Shown here: positions 22,071-31,312 of the stretch, piece after piece
How positions within the stretch are numbered: position 1 is the stretch's first letter
Layout: the number at the start of each line of letters is the position of its first letter
NCBI RefSeq assembly: GCF_036711975.1
Contig: NC_091972.1
Location: 19,907,001 to 19,971,000 of the forward strand
Length of the DNA: 64,000 nt
Source of the DNA: Onthophagus taurus
Taxonomy: Eukaryota; Arthropoda; Insecta; Coleoptera; Scarabaeidae
Direction of reading: 5' to 3'
Made by a program: the position numbers and the translations under genes
Notes under the pieces: model-generated
The model's database searches: none
What the model saw: only the letters and a program-made list of their open reading frames with translations
Told to the model about the DNA's origin: nothing

Positions 22071-22245
22071 TGAGTGCAATTTATTAATTGAAGACCAGTT
22101 TAATAGTATAAAAACTATATATTCTTTTCTCCTCGTTATTTGTAAAGCATTACAACATTTACTTTTAAAAATCTAAGAAAATTAGTAGATAAAAATAATA
22201 ACAAAACTTTTCCAAATTAATTATTTATTATGTTTTTCTTAAAAA

Positions 22246-22775
22246 TCACCAATCACAAACATTTAGGATGGGGTTAAATACTAATCCTGCTGGGCAAGGC
22301 ATGTCGTGTACTATACCAAAATTATCGCATTTGCAGTATCTATTAGGGTTTGTAGGATGTACGTGGAAAACTGGGAATGTTCCAGGTGTGAAAGGGCAAG
22401 TAACCGATGCACAACCTCCAGGACTTGGAGCTACTGTAGTGGTATCTGTTGTAGTGGTCTCTGTTGTAGTAGGTGGTGGTGGTGGAGGGACTATAGGTGC
22501 TGCTGGCCAATCGCAAACACCTAGAGTGATGTTGAAATGTAAACCGGCTGGACAAGTAAAAAGCACCGGCGTTCCCCAGACGCAATAATAAAACTTAGTA
22601 GGATCGGTAGAATGAAGAAGGAAGTCTACATAAGTATTATGTACGCTTGGGCAGACGCCAACGGGATCTGCACCAATCCCAATAATACCCAATAAAAATA
22701 GAACGGCTACAGCTGTAAATAAAATTGGATATATTAATAATAATTTCGATTATTAAAATGATTCTTACCTTTCAT
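22246..22775 (-). CDS. Secreted two-domain chitin-binding protein (peritrophin-like), gene B
   Basis: Two coding exons, 22775-22769 (ATG AAA G) and 22712-22246, with a 56-bp intron (22768-22713) starting GTAAG. Splicing gives 157 aa. It is nearly identical to gene A. Differences are a few residues, mainly in the linker (APIVPPPPPPTTTETTTTD), one residue longer. Signal peptide 1 to about 17, CBM14 domains at about 20-72 and 104-157. It also lacks the second and sixth Cys in both domains and ends right after CDW. Intact reading frame, splice sites and promoter suggest an expressed duplicate. Role as for gene A: chitin binding outside the cell. Confidence 0.93.
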
Positions 22776-22805
22776 TACTGTGGTTAATTGTTAAACAGAA
22801 GGTAA

Positions 22806-22858
22806 AGTCTGATTCGACTGTAAAATCGGTACAACTTATATACCACGAATTTTTATCT
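22806..22858 (-). promoter_or_regulatory. Core promoter of gene B
   Basis: AGATAA (22858-22853), 10 bp, TATATAAG (22842-22835), initiator TCAGACT (22812-22806) 32 bp from the TATA start. Unchanged from gene A over the whole core. Confidence 0.8.
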
Positions 22859-23429
22859 TCTTAAGGTCATTTTTACCACCTCTTGTTACATTTTTATTAA
22901 TCTAACTCTTAGCCAATGAGAGTGCGTAAAATTGTGGTATAGTAACAATCCCCTGGATAGATTATCAGGAAGATTGTAAAAGTGGGCAGTGTTAGATCAA
23001 ATTTGTAATCTTCGTCATTCTATAACAATTTATTGATCATTATTAGTCGAAATAATAGATCTGACATAGCATATGAAGATTTTAGACATAAATATCACAA
23101 GAAATCTTTTCTAGTTTTTTCTTTATTACACTCGGATATAAGAAGTAATATTGTACAGGTGCGTAAATCATTAATCAGAATATTGATGCAATAAGTACCA
23201 AATATTTAACTGTTATAACTTGAAATCAATACTGATAGTGGGTATTTTTATTAGTTCCATTAACACTAAGAATAATTAAAGCAACAAATCTTAGAAACAA
23301 TCTTTGTATTGAACAATAAATTATCTTGACGAGTATGACAAGAGGTAGTATCAATTATTATCAGATTCCTAAACTTAGATGTACAGACAATTGCAAAAAA
23401 TTAGTTCTAACGCAGATTGACGTAATACG

Positions 23430-24680
23430 CGGTGCAATAAAAAATCGTGCCACCGAGATTTAGAGGAACGAAGACATTATTTTTAGGTACTTAACATTAG
23501 ATTAAATTTCCTATAAAATAGTTTTAATTGCAGCTTAATATCTCAATTACTTTTTGAAATATGATTTTTTAAATTTGATGTTTTACAATCTCAACTTGTC
23601 CAAGTAGATGTGGAGAGATCAATTAAAGAAATCGTAATGTTAAGTTTATAGAAATAAAGAAATAATTCTTAACTTACTAAATATTAATTAAACTTACTTT
23701 ACAACCGCTTATATTTCATGATAATATTTAAATCCGTTTTAGAAATACGATGCCGTAAATTTCAATTAACTTAACCTCAATACTACACAGTTGAATTAAA
23801 AAATCGTTCCATTACGATTTGGAGGAACGAAGGAATCCTTTTCGGTGTCTTTATACTAGATTAAATTTGCTATAAAACGGTGTTTATTTCAACTTAATAC
23901 CACAATTACTTTTTGAGATATAATCTCTTCAAATTCGGTATTTGCAATGTTAACTTGTCATAAGCAGATATGCAGAGATGCATTAAAAAATCCTGTCGAA
24001 ATTTATTGAAACAAAGAAATAATTTTTAACTTATTAAATATTAATTAAATTTACTTTAAAACCGCTTATATTTCATGATAATATCTAAATTCGTTTTAGA
24101 GATACGATGGCGTAAATTGCACTTTAATCGATTTAACCTCAATAGTTCACGGTTGAATTAGAAACTCGTATCATCGCAGTTTAGTTGAATGAAGGAATCA
24201 TTTTGGGCGTCTTATTACTAGATTAAATTTGCTATAAAACGGTGTTTATTTCAACTTAATACCACAATTACTTTTTGAGATATGATTTCTTCAAATTCGG
24301 TATTTGCTATCTTAACTTGTCATAAGTCGATATGCAGAGATGCATTAAAAAATCCTGTCGAAATTTATTGAAACAAAGAAATAATTTTTAACTTATTAAA
24401 TATTAATTAAATTTACTTTAAAACCGCTTATATTTCATGATAATATCTAAATCCGTTTTAGAGATACGATGACGTAAGTTGCACTTTAATCGTCTCAAGC
24501 TCAGTTGAATTAAAAAATCGTATCATCGTAGTTTAGATGAACGAAAGAATCATTTTGGGTGTCTTAATACCAGATTAAATTTGCTATAAGATGGTGTTTA
24601 TTTCATCTTAATACGTTAATTACGTTTTGAGATATGATTATTTCAAATTCGAAAATTTAAAAAAGTCATAATACGTATAT
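23430..24680. repeat. 360-bp tandem repeat, four diverged units
   Basis: Unit landmark (AAAAAATCGT or its variant GAAACTCGT, then GAACGAAG) near 23439, 23799, 24159 and 24511, a period of about 353-360 bp. The two middle units are most alike (shared CATTAAAAAATCCTGTCGAA), pointing to a recent unit duplication in this copy only. Confidence 0.85.
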
Positions 24681-25509
24681 TTGTAGGAATGAAGAAATAA
24701 TTCATCCAAGGTATTTAATTTTAAATTTACCTACTTTAATCCATTAACTTAATTAAATTTGTGTTGTGATTAAACTTTCTCCGAAATATTAAATCGTTAA
24801 GATAAATAAAACAACAGGTATTATTCTCGAAAAAGCACTTCGCCTAATTTTTAAATCTATTGGTTAGCCAAACATTTAATACCGTCCTTTATCTGTGTAT
24901 ATGCGTGGAAAATTTTGTAATTGCAATTTAATATCCGTAAGATAAATCGGAAAGAACAAAACGTATTAATTATCAAGATCAGAACTACTTCAAAACCCTA
25001 AAAATGTTCTAATCACTCCAGACAAAAATTAAAAATTGTGTAATTGCATCAATTAAGATATTTGATGTATTAATACAAATGGAGAACTTGAAAATTTACG
25101 ATTTCATAAATTTACATTGATATGGAATCAAAGGGAAGTGAATATGCTCAATTAAGCTATTCTATCGGTAGCATTCAAGGTTTCTCAATTTGACCATAAT
25201 TTTATTATATCACGTATCACCTCAATCGACGTACTTTAATCAGCAGCAAATAATTTTATCGAATTAATATCTGCGTTAGAACTAAAACATTTCAATTATC
25301 TGTTCATCTAAGTTTAAAAACCTCCCAATAATTGATACTACCACATGTCATACACATCAAGATAATTTATTGTTCAATACACAGATTGTTCCTAAGACTT
25401 ATCACTTTAATTATTCTTATTATTAATAGAATTTATTTAATGTGGCCGTCATAAATATTGATTTCAATCTAGTATACAGTTAAATTCTTAAGGTTTTTTT
25501 TTAATGTAA

Positions 25510-25975
25510 AAATATTTGGATTTATCTTCAATTTCGACAATAACGTTAATTGTGCTATTAAATTGGTATAAAAACCACTTTATAGGTAATTTAATTTAGT
25601 ATCAAGACACCAAAAATGATTCTTTCTTGATGATACGATTTTTTGAAATTGATTAAAGTGCAATTTACGGCATCGTATCTCTAAAACGGATTTAGATATT
25701 ATCATGAAATATAAGCGACTTTACAGTAAATTTAATTAGTATTTAATAAGTTAAAAGTTATTTCTTTGTTTCAATAAATTTTGACGTAATGATTTTCTTA
25801 ATGCATCTCATTACTGATTGTGACAAGTAACATTGTAAATACAGAATTTGAAAACATCATATCTCAAGAGATATTAAGTTGAAATAAACACCGTTTTATA
25901 GCAAATTTAATCTAGTATTAAGACAGCGAAAATGAATCCTTCGTTCCTCTTAACGATGATGGTACGATGTTTGAA
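25510..25975. repeat. Inverted copy of the 360-bp repeat (about 1.2 units)
   Basis: Reads as the reverse complement of the upstream array: GTATCAAGACACC, GATACGATTTTTTGAA, GGCATCGTATCTCTAAAACGG, ATCATGAAATATAAGCG, TTATTTCTTTGTTTCAATAA, AAACACCGTTTTATAGC and TCCTTCGTTCCTC appear in reversed order. With the direct array it forms a large imperfect inverted repeat. Confidence 0.85.
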
Positions 25976-26229
25976 CGAGGAATAGCAGTATAAAGCAAGC
26001 AAAGTAGTAGTAGTTTTTTTAATTCTTTCTATTCTACTTATATAAAGTTGATATTGGGGATTCCAAACTGAGTGTAGCTTTTTGTCTACAAAAGCAACTC
26101 CCTAAAACCTAAATGTGCTACGATACATTTTTTGTATATGACTTTCAAACCATCGATATACTAAAGAAAAGAAAATAGAAAACAATAATAATATACTTCA
26201 CAATGTTATATAAATACTTCACTTTGTGT
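25976..26229. other. Spacer without recognised feature
   Basis: No coding signal seen. Confidence 0.3.
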
Positions 26230-26780
26230 CTTGTATCAAACCTTATAATACATTATGTAAAAGGTGACTTAAATACTGTGCCAGACGCACATTCACGTAT
26301 TGCAATAGATTCGCTGGATTCATCATATCCCTCTCTTGAAGTTCTTAAGGAAGCTTAAGATGTTGACGTAGAACTTCCACATATACTTCAAAAACAATCG
26401 TTACATCCTCTTAAGGTATATCATTTATCTAAAATTAGAATTCAAAATTCTAATTTAAATCTTTGGTACGAAGATTCTTCTAAATCGCCAAGAATCTACA
26501 TACTCAAAAAACTTCGAAAAACCATCTTCGATAAATTTCATTCTATATCTTATATCGGTTTCAAATCAACGCGAAACAACATTAAAAATCGTTTCTTTTG
26601 GCCACACTTAACTAAACAAATTAAATTTTGGTGCAAAACGTGTATTGTAAACCTTGTCAAAAATCAAAAGTTCAAAAATACACAAAATCGCCACCACAAA
26701 AATTCAACTTACGAACAGGTAGATTCGAACATATTCATATACATTTAATTCACACCTAATTTAGGTTGCTCTTCCGTTCT
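26230..26780 (+). pseudogene. Ty3/gypsy pol fragment (end of RNase H and start of integrase)
   Basis: KGDLNTVPDAHSRIAIDSL (26257 onward) is the RNase H end motif (normally N-x-VADALSR). After a stop the frame gives LKKLRKTIFDKFHSISYIGF, then NNIKNRFFWPHLTKQIKFW and CKTC, the H-x-H..C-x2-C zinc-binding domain of gypsy integrase, followed by QVDSNIFIYI. Stops and frameshifts inside. No LTRs found nearby. Confidence 0.8.
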
Positions 26781-27035
26781 TATAGGATGAGAAAGGAGAA
26801 GGAGGTATTTGCGACAATTAAACAGAGAAAAGTGTTATATTTGGGAGGGGAAAAGTATCAAATACTCCAAGTTATTATGCAAGGAAAAATCAGAGGAAAG
26901 AGATCATGATCCATAAGGAGAAGACAAAACTAAGAACTTGAGGGAATGGTATGACTGCAATCATAACCAGCTAATTAGATCTGCGGTCTCGAAAGTGGAA
27001 ATCGCCTTAATAAAAGGGCACCTGAAAAAGAAAAA
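26781..27035 (+). pseudogene. LINE C-terminal relic
   Basis: Broken frames read LGGEKYQILQVIMQGKIRGK and, after frameshifts, LIRSAVSKVEIALI. This is the C-terminal signature (YxLLQLILQGKIxGKRGxGRR) of a common insect endonuclease-RT LINE family. Nothing else of the element remains. Confidence 0.65.
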
Positions 27036-27654
27036 GAAGTTAAAAATGATTCCCACTGGTGTCTAAACGCACCAGCGTTTTTAAAATTATTTTACAGCCA
27101 TACATTTCCAAATTTAAAGGTGTTAGCTGTTTGTACGATAACAGTATAAGGTTGTTAGGCTATACATATCAAAATATTTCATAATTCTTGCTATTTAAAC
27201 CATATTTACATCAATTCTTTTCTATTGAACATTTCTGTTCAAAATGTACAATGAAAATAAAACTATTTTTAGTGCATAAAATTCTTCAAAATTTTTTCAT
27301 TTGCAAGTTTTTAGTGCATACTTTCCTCATATATATCTTGAAACGCGAAATAAAAATATGGATTCTGAAAATACGACTTGAAACATTAATGGTGCAAAAA
27401 CGCACCATTGGGACGATGTATGAAGAGATATAAGGATTGCATCATCTTTCGTATTATTTGAAACCAGTTTAGACGCGTCTGTTAGGTGAATTTCCGAACG
27501 AATTTAGTCATTTATGGAATACTGCGTTAAGAGTGTGTTTTTGTGCAAAATGTCTCGGTTTCTCACAAAAAGGGAATTAGATGCTTCTCTAGAAGAAATT
27601 GTTAATGAACTGGAAATAGAGAGAAAGGGAGGTAATTCTTATATTATTTTGTTG

Positions 27655-28050
27655 TGGTTTAATAGTATATTATTCAACAAGCGTATAATGGTGGTTGTTC
27701 CCCACGAAGAAGAAGTTGCAACACGAGCGAACGAAGCGAGCGAGTGTTGTAATCTGAGTGGGTAACATCCATTATACGCAAGTTGAATACTATACTTTAT
27801 CTACAACTATTTAATTTTGAAAAAAAAATCAAAAAAAGGAAAAAAAATAAACTTGATAGACATTTCAGACATAACCTCAATATAAGAAAGCTGTCATTTC
27901 TGTTAATATTTTATTTTTTGATTAGTAGGCCATGTCAGAACTGTGGAATAATGGCTTCATTATTCAACACTTTATCAGTCATGGGTAATGCGTGTCATTA
28001 CCCGTCAAAAATCAAATGAATAGATAATTCAATAGTTGTAGATAAAATTT
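27655..28050. repeat. Interspersed repeat with palindromic CGAGCGAACGAAGCGAGCGA core
   Basis: The block TTTAATAGTATATTATTCAA to AATAGTTGTAGATA recurs in a rearranged form at about 45650-45960. Both have the GC-rich palindrome, the ATTATACGC flank and the terminal TATCTACAACTATTGAAT and GGGTAATGACACG stretches. It has no coding content and sits in the likely piggyBac intron. Family unknown. Confidence 0.7.
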
Positions 28051-28726
28051 ATTTTTATACGAAATTGACTTTAGCCGTCGTGGATGCTGTATATATTCCT
28101 CCTCCGGTTGACTACCTAACAGATGAGGAGTGTATAGACATCGAAAATTTAACGTCTATGAATTGTCCTCAGGACATAGACATCGCCGGTACTTACGAGG
28201 TACAAGTACCCAATGCAGACGAATACAATTCCTCACACGATGAGTTTTTCGCGGTGAAACAACGCCGTCTTACGAAGGAAAAAGAAAATAGATTTGATAT
28301 AAAATAGAAAAAAAGTCAGATCGATTACACACACTCCGCATTATCAATCGAATCTTTAGATCATGATGTTCTTCAAGAAAAACTTGTGGAAAAGACGCCT
28401 TTGGAATTATTTTTTTTATATTTCGATGATGAAATGCTAAATTTAATTATTAACTTTTCTTTAAAATACGCACACGACAATAATCGACCAAACTTTCGTT
28501 TCGACAAAGAACAATTATTAAAATTTTTAGGTATTGTTTTACTTTCTGGATATCACACATTACCAACAATTCCTATGTTTTGGTCTAATGAAGAAGACAA
28601 AGGGGTCGAAATTGACAAAAAAACCATGAATCGGAATACATTTCAGAACATAAAACAAAACCTTCGTTTATCAGATAACAGTCTATTAGATCCATCTGAT
28701 AAATTTGCAAAAATATGACCATTCCT

Positions 28727-28762
28727 TCATTATTATTATTATTACTATTATTATTATATTTA
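28727..28762. repeat. (ATT)n microsatellite
   Basis: About ten ATT-type trinucleotides with one interruption, replacing the deleted central part of the piggyBac transposase. Confidence 0.85.
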
Positions 28763-30095
28763 TTTCACTTTGAACCTTACGCTGGAGTCGCAATGAAAAC
28801 AGGAAAATCAAAATTAGGCTTGGGTGGTGAAGTAGTTATGTAATTACTCTCTGTAGTGAAAAATCCTCATGTTCATCGGATATTTTTTGACAATTTTTTT
28901 TCATCGTTTGATTTGTTTGTTGAAATGAAAAATAAAGGTTTTTTTGCTACCGGTACTGTACGCGATAACAGAACGAAAAATTGTCCGTTAGAAAACATAA
29001 AATGTACTTTCAAGAAGGAAAGGGGTTTTTTTGATACAGCTTATGATACCTGTTCAAAAATTTCTTTAGTACGATGGAATGATAACTCCGTTGTCACTGT
29101 AATTACTAACCATTTGAATGTGGAGCCAATACAATCAATTAAGAGGTACAACAGAAAGAAAAAAAAGGAAACACTAGTTAATCAACCTTATGCGGTATCA
29201 GAATATAATAAATTCATGGGTGGTGTAGATTTACACGATAACGGAATAGCCAACTATAGAACAAGAGCATTAGGAAAGAAGTGGTGGTGGCCACTATTTA
29301 TTAATTCATTGGATAGTGTCATAATAAACGCGTGGAAATTATACAATACTGTCAATAATACTAAAATGGCACAATTGGATTTTAAATCACATATTGCAGT
29401 TCGGCTAATGAAATATGAAAACGCAACACCTAATACTGAACGAAACACGAGGTCAAACAGAGAATTTGAATCTTCCAATGACCATTTAATAAAGAATCAC
29501 GACTCTAAAGCTCGTAGAAGATGTAAAATATACCATAAACATACTATACATATGTGTAGTAAGTGTAATGTTCATTTACATGTAGAGTGTTTTACGGACT
29601 ATCACAATAAATCTTTATACTGTTAATCCCATTGGTGCGTTTTTGCACCAATTTTACTTTAAATATTTTTTATTAATAATTTTTTATTAAACTTTATACT
29701 AAAGTTGGTATTTGTTAGTATAATATTGTATTAGTATTATTATTTATTTACGACTAATTTATTACTTAGTTAATAAATGATAATCAAAATTTTTGTGTGC
29801 TGTTGTTCACTTATCTTACCAGTGGTGCATTTTTGCACCATCTCATATCTCAAAAACAACTTTTTGTTTCAAACACCTCTGTACATTTTTCATCATTCCA
29901 TCTTATCTTAAGGAAAAGTATAAAAAATCATTTTTTTAAACATAAAGCAGCTTGGGACTAAATGGGTTAATTGATACAGTTTCGTTTTTTCTGGAGTGTT
30001 ATTTACAGTTTCAAGTAGACATAATGTAATACACAAAAATGTAACATGCTGCCTACATCTACGTTTATGTCAAGTGATTTAATAAAACTTATGAC

Positions 30096-31145
30096 TAGGG
30101 CTCGGATTTTATGCAAAATGCATCTTCTTTATTTTCTGGAATATTTTTTTCAAAATTAGTTTCTGGGCGAATTACATAAAAAGAAGGCAGATGGTACAAT
30201 AAAAAAATTGCATATTTTGCATATTTTTACAATTTTTTTGATTGTTGCATAAATTAGCTTTTTACTGCATATTTTCGCATATTTTGTCATTTTACTAGAT
30301 TTGTTTCTTGTTGCTTAATAAAATAAAATATAATGACTACGTGATTTTTAAATATGTGAACATACCTTTTAGTTTAAAGCACAATACAGGATATTTTTTG
30401 ATTGCGGGTTGGTTTCTTGTTTACAACGATTCACAGAAACATGCGGGGAATCCCTAGCGTTGTTGAGTTTAAGTTTAAGGAAATCCCCTACCATAGTTAC
30501 TGTGGCTGTGTTCAGTGTGTGTGAACATTAATCTACCAATCTATAACAACAATGCCTAAAGTGTCTTGTGTCCCAGTGGATAAAAAGTTATCCCGAACTA
30601 AATTTAAATAATGAGGAACTATTTTGTAAAACTTGTCGTAACGTTTTAGCCAACGATTTAAGTTAAAAATTAGAGTTTTCAGAGGAGTTGCCAATGGTTT
30701 GTTCCGAAATTGTATTTCTCATAGACTTTTACAGTAGGAGTTAAAAAAAATGGGAAACTGTTCAATTAAAACTATATTAAATTTGATGTCCCATCTTCTT
30801 GGAATATGTTTTTACATATGTTTCTAGACAATCGACAATAAAAAATACGAATCTGTTTTATAGTCTCAGAATTAAATTTTCATCTGTTAGAGTATCTATG
30901 GCTAACTTTTTTAATTATTTTTTTTAAAATAACGTGTCAGAGGAAGAAAATAAATGGAACAATATGTGAAAAGTGCAAAACATATAAAAAAATGTGATAG
31001 AAATAGATTGATAACAACTATGAAAAAAGTATATGTTTGCATATTTCCACATATTTTTGCATATTTTTTGCATATTTTGAATAAAAAGCTTGCATATTTA
31101 TGCGCATATTTCCTATAATCTGACTGCATAAAAATTCGAGCTCTA
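30096..31145. mobile_element. Non-autonomous hAT-type element, 1.05 kb, 8-bp TSD
   Basis: Ends TAGGGCTCGGATTTTATGCA and the reverse complement of TGCATAAAAATTCGAGCTCTA are inverted repeats. The 8-bp duplication CTTATGAC flanks exactly (30088-30095 and 31146-31153). GCATATTT motifs cluster near both ends (30205-30290 and 31028-31110). The middle keeps a scrap of a BED-like finger (SYPELNLNNEELFCKTCRNV at about 30591-30650) after MPKVSCVPVDKK, so it derives from a coding hAT element. Confidence 0.92.
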
Positions 31146-31312
31146 CTTATGACTAAGGAAAGGTAATGGTTAAAGCAGAAATAAGCATCTGTTACTAATG
31201 CTACAAATCGTTTATTATATATATCGTTTACATACTAATTTTAAGAACCATTCGGATAATTAAATAGTAAATTGAATTAAAAATATAGAGAGGTCCGGTT
31301 TCAGAAATATTA

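Larger units (their letters stand above)
22080..25475. repeat. Segmental duplication, copy 2 (gene B plus upstream DNA)
   Basis: Counterpart of 4575-7630, with the same gene, promoter, tandem repeat and distal spacer in the same order and orientation. It is longer mainly because the 360-bp array has one more unit (four, not three). Beyond 25475 an inverted portion of the array follows that copy 1 lacks. Confidence 0.93.
27532..29626 (+). pseudogene. piggyBac transposase, broken
   Basis: An N-terminal piece at 27532-27640 (MSRFLTKRELDASLEEIVNE) is followed by what may be an intron (GGTAATTC to GACTTTAG, 27633-28074) now holding a repeat. Then come 28075-28307 (acidic N-terminal region) and 28386-28718 (LELFFLYFDDEMLNLII). 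The block with the first catalytic Asp is gone: 28719-28770 holds an (ATT)n microsatellite instead. 28770-29626 gives FEPYAGVAMKTGKSKLGLGG, IFFDNFFSS (second Asp) and YNKFMGGVDLHDNGIANYR (last two Asp), and ends in a Cys-rich finger (C-x2-C..H-x-C). Inactive. Confidence 0.9.
27040..29970 (+). mobile_element. piggyBac-type transposon remnant
   Basis: TTAA stands at both candidate ends (27040-27043 and 29967-29970), as piggyBac insertions require. The end sequences are only weakly alike. Three copies of a short palindrome of the type GGTGCAAAAACGCACC lie near the ends (27389-27406, 29635-29650 and 29823-29838), with a related GGTGTCTAAACGCACC at 27057-27072. They flank the transposase symmetrically and look like subterminal transposase-binding sites. 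Confidence 0.7.

Noticed and set aside
27188..27433. 81-codon plus-strand frame upstream of the piggyBac gene
   Set aside because: Phe/Ile/Lys-rich reading of AT-rich DNA within the transposon's left flank. It contains a subterminal hairpin, not a gene.
28386..29626. piggyBac as a domesticated host gene
   Set aside because: The first catalytic region is deleted and replaced by a microsatellite, and stops interrupt it. TTAA and palindromes at both sides mark a dead transposon.
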